From an uncultured Flavobacteriales bacterium (GTDB lineage: Bacteria > Bacteroidota > Bacteroidia > Flavobacteriales > CALTNV01): DNA of 12,805 nucleotides. The DNA lies in the NCBI GenBank assembly GCA_943845485.1, contig CALTNV010000161.1:1-12805 (forward strand), given 5' to 3'. The notes under the pieces were generated by a model. That model was not told the origin of the DNA. It did not search any database and saw nothing but the letters and a program-made list of their open reading frames with translations. The position numbers and the translations under genes are program-made. This document shows positions 1-7,499 of this stretch, piece by piece (position 1 is the stretch's first letter; each line of letters starts with the position of its first letter).

Positions 1-1
1 C

Positions 2-745
2 GCTAGTTCTATTTCTAATATTCCCTTTTATATAGACAACGTACAAATAAGAAATTTTTTTGCATGTTCAATATTTCTTTATTCATTAAGGTTTTTAAAT
101 AAAAATAACAGGTATAATTTAACTTTTTTAATTTTTACATTAATTGCTTCAAGTATACACCAAACTTTTATTTTTTTCATTCCTTTTATTTTTTTCTACA
201 AATTGAACATAAAAAAAATATTCCATGTTACTACCTCCTTGATTATACTTTTTATTATAATAATACAATCAAATTATTTGTTGTATTTAGCTGAGACTTA
301 TTTAAACAAATTATTATTTGCTAAAATTTCGATTTACCTTTATAATGCTAAATTTGGCTTCCTGGCTTTATGGTTTTTACAAATTGGTTTTGTGTACATA
401 ACATATAAAACACAAAAAATCTATAGAATTAAAAAAAATGGAGTTGATAAAAGGAATTATGATTCATTTTTAGATAGTGTAGTTAAATTAAATTTCTATT
501 CTCTAATTTTGGTAATTCCTCTTGTGATGTTAGATGGAACTTATTTTCGTATTTTTAGAAACTTGTTACTGTGTAATTTTATTGTAAATTCCTACTTGTT
601 TGTAGTTTTATCAAAAAAAAGATATTTATATTTTTTGGCTATACTAATTTTAAATTTTCTTATTTTAAACCTATCTATAAATACACCTCTAAACATAGAA
701 ACTGTAGTGAAACCATTTTTAAATAATAATTTATACTTAAACTAA
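2..745 (+). CDS. EpsG/Wzy-like polysaccharide polymerase, C-terminal part (5' end outside window)
   Basis: The frame is open from base 2 to the TAA at 743-745 (247 residues), so the gene starts before the window; the TTG at 203 is only an internal leucine codon. The protein is strongly hydrophobic with about six likely membrane segments, for example LTFLIFTLIASS, SLIILFIIIIQ, LALWFLQIGFVYI and LAILILNFLILN, separated by short Lys/Arg-rich loops. Near the window start it carries VQIRNFFACSIFLYSLRFL followed by ASSIHQTFIFFIPF. This resembles the EpsG family pattern, in which an Arg-containing helix is followed by a Ser-x-His pair and a Phe/Pro-rich helix. EpsG proteins are inner-membrane proteins of exopolysaccharide and O-antigen loci and are thought to act as Wzy-type polymerases that join lipid-linked repeat units. 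The gene lies 4 bases before the GT8 gene. Family-level similarity is fairly clear; polymerase activity is inferred. The extreme A+T richness is usual for such membrane proteins. Confidence 0.72.
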   Translation, partial: ASSISNIPFYIDNVQIRNFFACSIFLYSLRFLNKNNRYNLTFLIFTLIASSIHQTFIFFIPFIFFYKLNIKKIFHVTTSLIILFIIIIQSNYLLYLAETYLNKLLFAKISIYLYNAKFGFLALWFLQIGFVYITYKTQKIYRIKKNGVDKRNYDSFLDSVVKLNFYSLILVIPLVMLDGTYFRIFRNLLLCNFIVNSYLFVVLSKKRYLYFLAILILNFLILNLSINTPLNIETVVKPFLNNNLYLN

Positions 746-749
746 AATA

Positions 750-1700
750 ATGACGATATTAAATGTAGCTTATTCTTGTAATGAGGTATATATAGAACAT
801 ACTGGAATTTCAATTTTATCTTTGTTAGAAAATAATAAAGAAGAATTTGACCTTATAAATATTTATTTTATTGGTAAAAATGTTACTACTAGTTCTATAA
901 ATAAGTTGAAAGATATAGCACTTGTTTATAATGCAAAATTAATCTATCTAGATTTTGATGTTTTGTGTAGTGAGCTTAATATTAATGCTTTAGGTAGACA
1001 TATTGAAACTGTATACTCAAAATTGTTTTTTTGTGATATATTAAATATTGATAAAATATTATATGTTGATAGCGATACGATTATAAATGCATCTTTAAGT
1101 GATTTTTGGAATGTAGAACTTGATAATTATGTTGTGGCAGGCGTTTCCACGCCTACAATTGGAAGTAAAAAACAATTATGTTTATCTGAATCAGATACAT
1201 TCATTAATGATGGAGTTGTATTAATGAATTTAAAAAAGCTTCGAGAAGAAAATTATAAAGGTAAATTTCTGGAATGTATTGCTTCTTATGGTGGTGATCC
1301 TCCTGTTTTAAGTGAAGGTGTAATTAATAAGGTCTGTCAAGGAAAGATAAAAATAGTTAATCCAGAATTTAATTTAATGAGTGGATTGATCACATATAAG
1401 CATAGTAAATTTAATGGAGTTAGGAATTTTTATTCAAAACAAGAATTGCAAAATGCTATTAAGAACCCTGTAATCATTCATTATTTGGCAGGTTTTTACA
1501 ATAGGCCATGGAATAAGGATTGTAAACATCCTATGAAAGATAAATTCCTTTATTATAAATCCAAAACAATATGGAAAGATGTAGAATTAAAAAGTAGTAA
1601 TTTGCCGAAAAGAATAAAGTTGATAGGTTGGTTGTATAAGTATTTGCCTGCTGACCTTGTTGAATCAATAAGAAATATAAAAAATTATGCTAAAAAATAA
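750..1700 (+). CDS. Family 8 glycosyltransferase (LgtC/GspA-like)
   Basis: A cytoplasmic or membrane-associated retaining glycosyltransferase of 316 residues that would add a hexose from a UDP-sugar to the growing repeat unit. The N-terminus (AYSCNEVYIEHTGISILSLL) is typical of GT8. The metal- and nucleotide-binding DXD motif is DSD at residues 107-109 in KILYVDSDTI. FINDGVVLMNLKKLRE (about 151-166) matches the family's NSGV-LxNL segment. HYLAGFYNRPW (244-254) matches the HxxG...KPW segment that contacts the diphosphate. The usual DQD/DQG-xxN segment reads SEGVIN (188-193), so the first Asp is replaced by Ser; this may reflect acceptor or donor preference. The C-terminal tail is rich in Lys and aromatics (LIGWLYKYLPADLVESIRNI), consistent with peripheral membrane binding. 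The ATG at 750 gives a normal family start with no Shine-Dalgarno. The end overlaps fnlA by 14 bases. The sugar transferred cannot be read from the sequence. Confidence 0.9.
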   Translation: MTILNVAYSCNEVYIEHTGISILSLLENNKEEFDLINIYFIGKNVTTSSINKLKDIALVYNAKLIYLDFDVLCSELNINALGRHIETVYSKLFFCDILNIDKILYVDSDTIINASLSDFWNVELDNYVVAGVSTPTIGSKKQLCLSESDTFINDGVVLMNLKKLREENYKGKFLECIASYGGDPPVLSEGVINKVCQGKIKIVNPEFNLMSGLITYKHSKFNGVRNFYSKQELQNAIKNPVIIHYLAGFYNRPWNKDCKHPMKDKFLYYKSKTIWKDVELKSSNLPKRIKLIGWLYKYLPADLVESIRNIKNYAKK

Positions 1701-2697
1701 AGTTTTATTAATTACAGGAGGTACCGGATCATTTGGTAATGCCGTTTTGAATAGATTTATGGACACAGATCACTTTAAAGAAATACGAATCTTTTCACGT
1801 GATGAAAAAAAACAAGATGAACTAAGGCATAGAATTCAAAATCCAAAAGTTAAATTTTATATCGGAGATGTCAGAAATATACGTTCTGTCGAAAATGCTA
1901 TAAGAGGTGTTGATTATATTTTTCATGCAGCAGCACTGAAACAGGTCCCCTCTTGTGAATTTTTTCCAATTGAAGCTGTAAACACTAATGTTTTAGGAAC
2001 TGAAAATGTCTTAGAAGCAGCAATAAGGTATAATGTTAAGAATGTGGTTGTTTTAAGTACAGACAAGGCAGTATACCCAATTAATGCAATGGGAATATCA
2101 AAAGCGATGATGGAAAAGGTCTTAATAGCAAAATCTAGAAATTCTAATGATACTGTAATTTGTGGCACTCGTTATGGAAATGTAATGGCGTCAAGAGGTT
2201 CCGTAATTCCGCTTTTCGTAGAGTTAATTAAATCTAAAAAAAATCTTACACTAACAGATCCGAATATGACGCGATTCATGATGACTCTAGAAGATGCTGT
2301 TGATTTAGTTTTATTTGCATTTGAAAACGCTAATCCAGGAGATATTTTTGTTCAAAAAGCCCCAGCTGCGACCATAGAAACCCTATCTACTGCACTTATA
2401 GAAATGTATAATAGTAGTGTAACTAAAAAAATTATAGGAACTAGACATGGAGAAAAACTTTATGAATCGCTTCTAACTAAAGAAGAGAAAGTAAAAGCAC
2501 AGGATATGGGGAATTATTTTAGGGTTCCAGCAGATAATAGAGATTTGAATTATGCTAACTATTTTTCAGAAGGAGAAATAGATATGAGTTTAGTGGAAGA
2601 TTATCATTCTCATAATACAGAAAGATTAGATGTAGAAGGTATGAAAAAACTACTTTTAAAACTTGATTTTATAAAGGATGAAGTTGGAAACTATTAA
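1687..2697 (+). CDS. fnlA: UDP-GlcNAc 4,6-dehydratase/5-epimerase (FnlA/CapE/WbjB type)
   Basis: First enzyme of the UDP-L-FucNAc pathway: it dehydrates UDP-GlcNAc at C4/C6 and epimerises C5 (and C3) to give a UDP-4-keto-6-deoxy sugar. It is a 336-residue extended short-chain dehydrogenase. The nucleotide-binding loop GGTGSFG is at residues 11-17, DVRN at 61-64 and the AAALKQVP segment at 81-88. The active-site region STDKAVYPINAMGISK (124-139) has Asp126-Lys127 and a Met135-xxx-Lys139 pair in place of the classical YxxxK. This Met form is known from the CapE/FnlA group and separates it from ordinary epimerases. The related PseB family is the main alternative, but the fnlB and fnlC genes downstream favour FnlA. 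The start ATG at 1687 lies inside the end of the GT8 gene, and the 3' end overlaps the cupin gene by 20 bases, so translation is probably coupled. Confidence 0.93.
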   Translation: MLKNKVLLITGGTGSFGNAVLNRFMDTDHFKEIRIFSRDEKKQDELRHRIQNPKVKFYIGDVRNIRSVENAIRGVDYIFHAAALKQVPSCEFFPIEAVNTNVLGTENVLEAAIRYNVKNVVVLSTDKAVYPINAMGISKAMMEKVLIAKSRNSNDTVICGTRYGNVMASRGSVIPLFVELIKSKKNLTLTDPNMTRFMMTLEDAVDLVLFAFENANPGDIFVQKAPAATIETLSTALIEMYNSSVTKKIIGTRHGEKLYESLLTKEEKVKAQDMGNYFRVPADNRDLNYANYFSEGEIDMSLVEDYHSHNTERLDVEGMKKLLLKLDFIKDEVGNY

Positions 2698-3121
2698 TGA
2701 ACCCCATATAATCGAAGGGGATAACCATATTGATACAAGAGGGCGCATCAATTTTGTGAATGATTTTGATATGTCTAATATAAAAAGACTTTATTATACA
2801 GAACATTTTTCTACTGATGTTGTTAGAGCTTGGCAAGCTCATATTGTAGAGAAAAGATGGTTTTTATGCACGGAAGGTGAATTCATAATAAAGTTAGTTA
2901 AAATTGATAATTTTAAAAGCCCTTCAGAAGAGCTTAAAGTCTACGAGTTTATACTAAAGGCTGACGATCCTCAAGTATTATTTATTCCAGAAGGATTCGC
3001 AAATGGTTTTCAAGCAAAAAATGAAAATTCTAAACTGATGATTTTTTCTGATTATGCATTTGGAGTAAATCCTGATGATCAAGTAAGGTTCGATCAAAAT
3101 AAATGGACAACATGGAGTTAA
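2678..3121 (+). CDS. Stand-alone cupin, RmlC/WxcM-like sugar epimerase or isomerase
   Basis: A 147-residue single-domain cupin placed between fnlA and fnlB. It resembles the dTDP-4-dehydrorhamnose 3,5-epimerase (RmlC) and WxcM/FdtA-like sugar isomerase families. DTRG at 19-22 fits the family's DxRG segment. RAWQAHIVEKRWF (50-62) matches the strand with the conserved His (His55) and Lys. IPEGFANGFQA (103-113) matches the PxGFAHGF strand, except that the usual second His is Asn. It is shorter than RmlC (about 180 residues). The UDP-L-FucNAc route does not obviously need it, because FnlB already has a cupin domain. Possible roles are assisting C3/C5 epimerisation after FnlA or acting on a different keto-sugar. 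The gene overlaps fnlA by 20 bases and fnlB by up to 19. The fold assignment is good; the substrate is unknown. Confidence 0.8.
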   Translation: MKLETINEPHIIEGDNHIDTRGRINFVNDFDMSNIKRLYYTEHFSTDVVRAWQAHIVEKRWFLCTEGEFIIKLVKIDNFKSPSEELKVYEFILKADDPQVLFIPEGFANGFQAKNENSKLMIFSDYAFGVNPDDQVRFDQNKWTTWS

Positions 3122-4233
3122 AAGTTGGAATCACAGGCCAATCAGGATTTATGGGTAGGCACTTATATAATTACCTATCCTTAAAAGATGATTTAAATCT
3201 AGTCAATTTTGATCGTTCTTTTTTTGAAAACAAGGATAAACTTGAAGAATTTGTAAAATCATGTGATATAATTGTACATATTGCAGCAATGAATAGACAT
3301 GAGAGTCAAGAATTTATTTATGAAACAAATGTAGGTTTAGTTAATAAATTAATTTCTTCATGCGAAAATACTGGCTCTACTCCAAAAATTGTTTTTTCTT
3401 CTTCAACACAAGAAGATAGAGATAATTTATATGGAAAATCCAAAAGAGATGGTAGAAATTTACTTGAAAAATGGGCAGCAAAGAATGACGCTTCAGTTAC
3501 TTCTTTAATAATCCCTAATGTGTTTGGACCTTTTGGAAAACCATTTTATAATTCATTTATAGCTACATTTTGTCACCAAATTGTGAATGGAGAGGAACCT
3601 AAAGTCATTAATGATAGTACGGTTAATCTTATTTATATTAATGAATTGTGTGAATCATTCTATCAAGAAATAAAAAGAAATAATAAGGGTATCAGTTCTA
3701 AATTAGTTGATCATACATCAAGTAACAAGGTTTCAGAAATTTTAAGTTTACTATACAAATATAAAGAAGCTTATATGGATAACGGTGAAGTTCCGAATGT
3801 CCCTATGAAATCATTTGAATTGAACTTGTTTAATACATTTACAAGTTTTATTCCTAAATCCTATTTTCCAAGAAATTTTACGAAGCATACTGATAATAGA
3901 GGAGCGTTTGTTGAAATTATGAGAGCAGGTGTTTCTGGACAATCTTCATATTCAACAACGGTTCCTGGTATAACAAGAGGAAATCATTACCATACTAGAA
4001 AAGTGGAACGTTTTGCCATTATTAAAGGAAAGGCTTCAATTAAGTTGAGAAAAGTTGATAGTGAAGAAGTTATAGAATACTTTTTAGACGGAGAAGAGCC
4101 ATCTTATGTAGATATGCCAATTTGGTATACCCATAATATAACGAATATCGGAGAAGAAGAATTAGTTACACTGTTTTGGATAAATGAACCATACAATCCA
4201 GATGATGCAGATACTTATTTTGTAGAAGTTTAA
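3103..4233 (+). CDS. fnlB: UDP-4-keto-6-deoxy-sugar 4-reductase with C-terminal cupin (FnlB/CapF/WbjC type)
   Basis: Second step of UDP-L-FucNAc synthesis: NADPH-dependent reduction of the C4 keto group, giving UDP-2-acetamido-2,6-dideoxy-L-talose. The protein has the two-domain layout of CapF and a normal length (376 residues). An N-terminal Rossmann SDR domain carries the glycine-rich loop GITGQSGFMG (9-18) and the catalytic Tyr110-xxx-Lys114 in LYGKSK. A C-terminal cupin spans about 255-376, with likely metal ligands His295, His297, Glu302 (RGNHYHTRKVERF) and His344. In characterised CapF the cupin domain takes part in C3 epimerisation and the SDR domain does the reduction. Two ATGs are possible, at 3103 and 3112; the second would start the protein at MELKVGITG, closer to the family norm, and would overlap the cupin gene by 10 rather than 19 bases. 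Confidence 0.93.
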   Translation: MDNMELKVGITGQSGFMGRHLYNYLSLKDDLNLVNFDRSFFENKDKLEEFVKSCDIIVHIAAMNRHESQEFIYETNVGLVNKLISSCENTGSTPKIVFSSSTQEDRDNLYGKSKRDGRNLLEKWAAKNDASVTSLIIPNVFGPFGKPFYNSFIATFCHQIVNGEEPKVINDSTVNLIYINELCESFYQEIKRNNKGISSKLVDHTSSNKVSEILSLLYKYKEAYMDNGEVPNVPMKSFELNLFNTFTSFIPKSYFPRNFTKHTDNRGAFVEIMRAGVSGQSSYSTTVPGITRGNHYHTRKVERFAIIKGKASIKLRKVDSEEVIEYFLDGEEPSYVDMPIWYTHNITNIGEEELVTLFWINEPYNPDDADTYFVEV

Positions 4234-4242
4234 AATATAAAA

Positions 4243-5379
4243 ATGAAGAAATTAAAAGTAGTTACAGTAGTTGGAACTAGACCTGAAATTATCAGGTTGT
4301 CTTGTACGCTTATAGCTTTAGATAAGAGCGAAGCAATTGAACATATTTTGGTTCATACAGGTCAAAATTATGATTATGAATTAAATGAAATATTTTTTGA
4401 AGATTTAGGTTTAAGAAAACCGGATTATTTTTTGGAAGCTGCAGGAAAAAATGCCACTGAAACGGTTGGGAATATTCTTATAAAAATAGACCCTATTTTA
4501 GAAAAAGAAAATCCTGATGCATTTTTAGTATTAGGAGACACAAATTCTTGTTTATGCGCTATTCCTGCAAAAAAGAGAAAAATTCCTGTATTTCATATGG
4601 AGGCAGGTAATCGTTGTTTCGACCAAAGAGTACCAGAAGAAACGAATAGAAAAATTGTAGATCACGTTGCGGATATAAATTTAACATATAGTTCAATAGC
4701 TAGAGAGTATTTATTGAGAGAGGGATTATCTCCAGATAGAGTAATTAAAACTGGAAGCCCTATGTATGAAGTATTACATAAATTCAAATCTAAAATAGAA
4801 AACTCTGGGGTACTAGAAAAATTAAATTTAGAGAAGAATAAGTTTTTTGTTGTTTCATCTCACAGAGAGGAAAATATTAGTAATCCAAAAAACTTTAATG
4901 GATTAATAGAATCTTTAAATTTAATCGCTGAAAAATATGACTATCCTGTAATTGTTTCTACACATCCGCGTACCAGAAACATGTTGAATAGTACCGGAAT
5001 AGATACTCATAAGAATATTCAATTCTTGAAACCTTTAGGATTTAGTGATTATAATGCATTACAAATGCATTCTTTCGCTGTACTTTCTGACTCAGGAACA
5101 ATTTCCGAGGAATCATCAATTTTGAATTTCCCAGCTTTAAATATTAGGGAAGCGCATGAAAGACCTGAAGCAATGGAGGAGGCATCTGTAATGATGGTTG
5201 GATTGAATCCAGAACGAGTTTTACAAGGATTAACAGCATTAGAAGTTCAAAAAAGAAATCCAGAAAGAAACTTTAGAGAAGTTTATGATTATTTAATGCC
5301 TAATGTAAGTGAGAAAATGGTTAGAATTATTTTGTCATACACAGATTATATTAATCGAGTTGTTTGGAATAAAAATTAG
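4243..5379 (+). CDS. fnlC: UDP-2-acetamido-2,6-dideoxy-L-talose 2-epimerase (FnlC/CapG/WbjD type)
   Basis: Last step of UDP-L-FucNAc synthesis: non-hydrolysing inversion at C2 to give UDP-N-acetyl-L-fucosamine. It belongs to the UDP-GlcNAc 2-epimerase superfamily (two Rossmann-like GT-B domains, usual length about 375; here 378). The superfamily motifs are intact: GTRPEIIR (11-18), HTGQ (38-41), GDT (98-100), PEETNRKIVDH (131-141), SHREEN (206-211) and SDSGTISEESS (282-292). The segment FHMEAGNRCFDQRVPEE differs from the HxEAGLRS form of WecB/MnaA. It is characteristic of the CapG/FnlC branch, and the position directly after fnlB agrees. A plain UDP-GlcNAc/ManNAc epimerase is the alternative but less likely. 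The start lies 9 bases after fnlB with no Shine-Dalgarno, and the ATP-grasp gene begins 3 bases after the stop. Confidence 0.93.
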   Translation: MKKLKVVTVVGTRPEIIRLSCTLIALDKSEAIEHILVHTGQNYDYELNEIFFEDLGLRKPDYFLEAAGKNATETVGNILIKIDPILEKENPDAFLVLGDTNSCLCAIPAKKRKIPVFHMEAGNRCFDQRVPEETNRKIVDHVADINLTYSSIAREYLLREGLSPDRVIKTGSPMYEVLHKFKSKIENSGVLEKLNLEKNKFFVVSSHREENISNPKNFNGLIESLNLIAEKYDYPVIVSTHPRTRNMLNSTGIDTHKNIQFLKPLGFSDYNALQMHSFAVLSDSGTISEESSILNFPALNIREAHERPEAMEEASVMMVGLNPERVLQGLTALEVQKRNPERNFREVYDYLMPNVSEKMVRIILSYTDYINRVVWNKN

Positions 5380-5382
5380 AAT

Positions 5383-6423
5383 ATGAAAATAGCTATTCAT
5401 CAGAATAAAAACATTTATGATCACCCTGCCACTTGGGATACTGAATGGATTAAGTATTGTGACAATAACAGCATTAAATATGAAGTTATAGATTGTTTTA
5501 GATCAGATATTATTGATAAATTAAAAGAATTCGATTGCCTAGTTTGGCATTATCAGAATTATGTTTTACAAGAAATGATGTTCGCAAGATCTATTTTAAG
5601 TATAGCGCAAAATATTGGTTTAAAGGTTTTTCCTGATTTTAATACCTCTTGGCATTATGATGATAAAATTTCAGAGACCTTATTATTAAAGAGTTGTAAT
5701 AGTCCAGTTCCAGATTTTTGGTTTTTTTCTGAAAAAGAAAAAGCATTAGAATGGCTAGAAAAAGATGCTTCTTTTCCATTTATAGCAAAATTAAAATGTG
5801 GTGCAGGATCACATAATGTTAAAATGATTAAAAGTAAAGGGCAAGCCATAAAATACATAAATAGGATGTTTGGTAAAGGCTACAAATCTTCTCCTAATGT
5901 TTTATTCAAAGCTTCATCTAATTTTAAATCAGCAAAAGGTATAGATGCAAAATTAAAAAGGATAAAAAAAATACCAAAATTCCTTATCACCTTGGCGCGG
6001 TCAAGAAGATTCGGAAGAGAGAAGGATTATGTCTATTTTCAAGATTTTATTCCTAATGAAGGGTTTGATTTGAAAATTGTAATTATAAAGGATAAAGCAT
6101 TTTTCTTTGGTAGACCTATTAGAAGAGGAGATTTTAGAGCATCGGGAGGTGGTGCAGCTTTTTATGATAAAGAGTTAGTACCAAAAAATGTTGTAATGTC
6201 GGCATTCGAAACTTCTGATAAATTAAATTTTCAATGTATGGGATATGATTATGTTGTCAATAAAGATAATAATCAAGGTAAAATTATTGAAATGAGTTAT
6301 GGGTTTTCTTATGAATATCTAGAAAATGGATTTGGTTATTGGGATCGAAACTTTGTTTGGCATGAAGAAAAGATACATGTGGCTTCAGAAATAATTGGTA
6401 ATTTGTTAAAAATTGCAGAATGA
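5383..6423 (+). CDS. ATP-grasp ligase of a polysaccharide locus (substrate unknown)
   Basis: A 346-residue soluble protein with an ATP-grasp fold. An N-terminal domain (about 1-100, MKIAIHQN... and VFPDFNTSWHYDDK at 83-95) resembles the pre-ATP-grasp domain. The ATP-binding lysines are probably in FPFIAKLKCGAGSHNVK (131-147). The adenine/ribose-binding strand is YVYFQDFIPNEGFDLK (216-231). It is followed by FGRPIRRGDFRASGGGAAF (242-260), which resembles the phosphate- and carboxylate-binding Arg/Gly region of RimK-type ligases. Metal ligands would be Asp289 and Glu303 in GKIIEMSYGF, where the common ExN reads Glu-x-Ser. A Lys/Arg-rich insertion (about 175-214) lies before the adenine-binding strand. 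Such enzymes join a carboxylate to an amine via an acyl phosphate, so it could attach an amino acid to a sugar or to another acceptor. It shares ATGA with the CapA-like gene, which suggests a joint role. Fold: fairly sure. Substrate: unknown. Confidence 0.8.
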   Translation: MKIAIHQNKNIYDHPATWDTEWIKYCDNNSIKYEVIDCFRSDIIDKLKEFDCLVWHYQNYVLQEMMFARSILSIAQNIGLKVFPDFNTSWHYDDKISETLLLKSCNSPVPDFWFFSEKEKALEWLEKDASFPFIAKLKCGAGSHNVKMIKSKGQAIKYINRMFGKGYKSSPNVLFKASSNFKSAKGIDAKLKRIKKIPKFLITLARSRRFGREKDYVYFQDFIPNEGFDLKIVIIKDKAFFFGRPIRRGDFRASGGGAAFYDKELVPKNVVMSAFETSDKLNFQCMGYDYVVNKDNNQGKIIEMSYGFSYEYLENGFGYWDRNFVWHEEKIHVASEIIGNLLKIAE

Positions 6424-7496
6424 AAATTGCATTTTTAGGCGATATAGCTTTCATAGGAAAATATGATTTAATTGAGAATCCAAGCGCTAAAGATAATTTA
6501 AAAGAAATAGTAGATTACCTAAAGCAATATGACTATGTAGTAGGTAATTTAGAGACACCGTTAACGGATAAAAAAAAGTCATTACTATGCAAGTCAATGC
6601 ATTTAAGATCTAATTCTGTAAATGTTGAATTACTTAAATATCTTAACATAAATGCTGTATCATTAGCGAATAATCATACCTATGATTTTGGGCGAAAAGG
6701 CCTAGATGATACAATCAAAATTCTAGAAGAAAATAACATTGAGTACTTTGGTGTTGATGGTAAAGATATTCTAAAAGAAGGGGTAAGAATTCATGGTTAT
6801 TGTTGTTACTCAACGAATGCTGTTGGATATTCAAAGAAGAATTTTAAGTCTGGAATTAATACTTTATTTTATGATGCTGTTGTCAATGAAGTAAAAAAAG
6901 ATAAAGAGAACGGTTTATTAAGTATACTTGCCTTACATTGGGGCGATGAACATACGAATTATCCTAGATATGATCATATAAAATTTATAAAAGAGTTAAA
7001 AACAGAAAATAATATTATTGTAAGTGGCCATCATCCACATGTTATTCAAGGTATTGATAGTTCAAATGATTCATTAATAGCGTATAGCCAAGGTAATTTT
7101 TGCTTTGATGATTGTAAGGCTATATCAGGTACAGGAATGGAATTAAAACAAAATGATGAAAACAGAGAATCGTTTGTGTTGGAAGTTGTAGTTGAAGGAA
7201 ATAAAATAATGAATTATAAAGCAATTGGTATTAGAGAAATTGAAGAAAAGATTAAACTTTCATCAATCGAAGAAAAGTTAAATTTAATATCTGAAGAATT
7301 AAAAGAAATAACTGATCCAGATCTGTACCAAAGTAAAAGAGTTGCACAATATTCAAATAAAGAATTTAGAATTAAAAAGTTTGGAGAAAAAAATTTCAAA
7401 TGGTATTTAAAAAGAATTAATTATTTCGCTATAGGAGCCTTTTTAACAGCTAAGGTAAACACAAAAAAATATTCAAAATATTTTTTACGTCAATAG
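6420..7496 (+). CDS. CapA family protein (PGA_cap, metallophosphatase-like), no signal peptide
   Basis: A 358-residue protein of the CapA/PgsA family, which has a calcineurin-like phosphoesterase fold and is best known from poly-gamma-glutamate capsule synthesis. The family motifs are all visible: GDI with Asp8, GNLETPL (42-48) with Asn43 and Glu45, SLANNHTYDFG (81-91) with Asn85-His86, LHWGDEH (172-178), SGHHPHVIQGID (202-213) and YSQGNFCFDD (222-231). The residues expected to bind metal are present, so it looks active. The family motif begins at residue 1 and no N-terminal membrane anchor precedes it, unlike CapA of Bacillus; this copy is probably cytoplasmic. The C-terminal third (about 245-358) is Lys/Glu-rich and not assignable. 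The 4-base overlap with the ATP-grasp gene and 3-base gap to the next gene point to one transcript. The chemical role of CapA-type proteins is poorly defined, so none is claimed here. Confidence 0.87.
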   Translation: MKIAFLGDIAFIGKYDLIENPSAKDNLKEIVDYLKQYDYVVGNLETPLTDKKKSLLCKSMHLRSNSVNVELLKYLNINAVSLANNHTYDFGRKGLDDTIKILEENNIEYFGVDGKDILKEGVRIHGYCCYSTNAVGYSKKNFKSGINTLFYDAVVNEVKKDKENGLLSILALHWGDEHTNYPRYDHIKFIKELKTENNIIVSGHHPHVIQGIDSSNDSLIAYSQGNFCFDDCKAISGTGMELKQNDENRESFVLEVVVEGNKIMNYKAIGIREIEEKIKLSSIEEKLNLISEELKEITDPDLYQSKRVAQYSNKEFRIKKFGEKNFKWYLKRINYFAIGAFLTAKVNTKKYSKYFLRQ

Positions 7497-7499
7497 ATT

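Noticed and set aside
203..745. A shorter gene starting at the TTG at 203
   Set aside because: The same frame is open back to base 2 and encodes the EpsG-like motif region, so the TTG is an internal codon of a gene cut by the window edge.
1923..2168. Minus-strand open frame of 81 codons
   Set aside because: It lies wholly inside fnlA, resembles no known protein, and is explained as a shadow of a well-supported gene.
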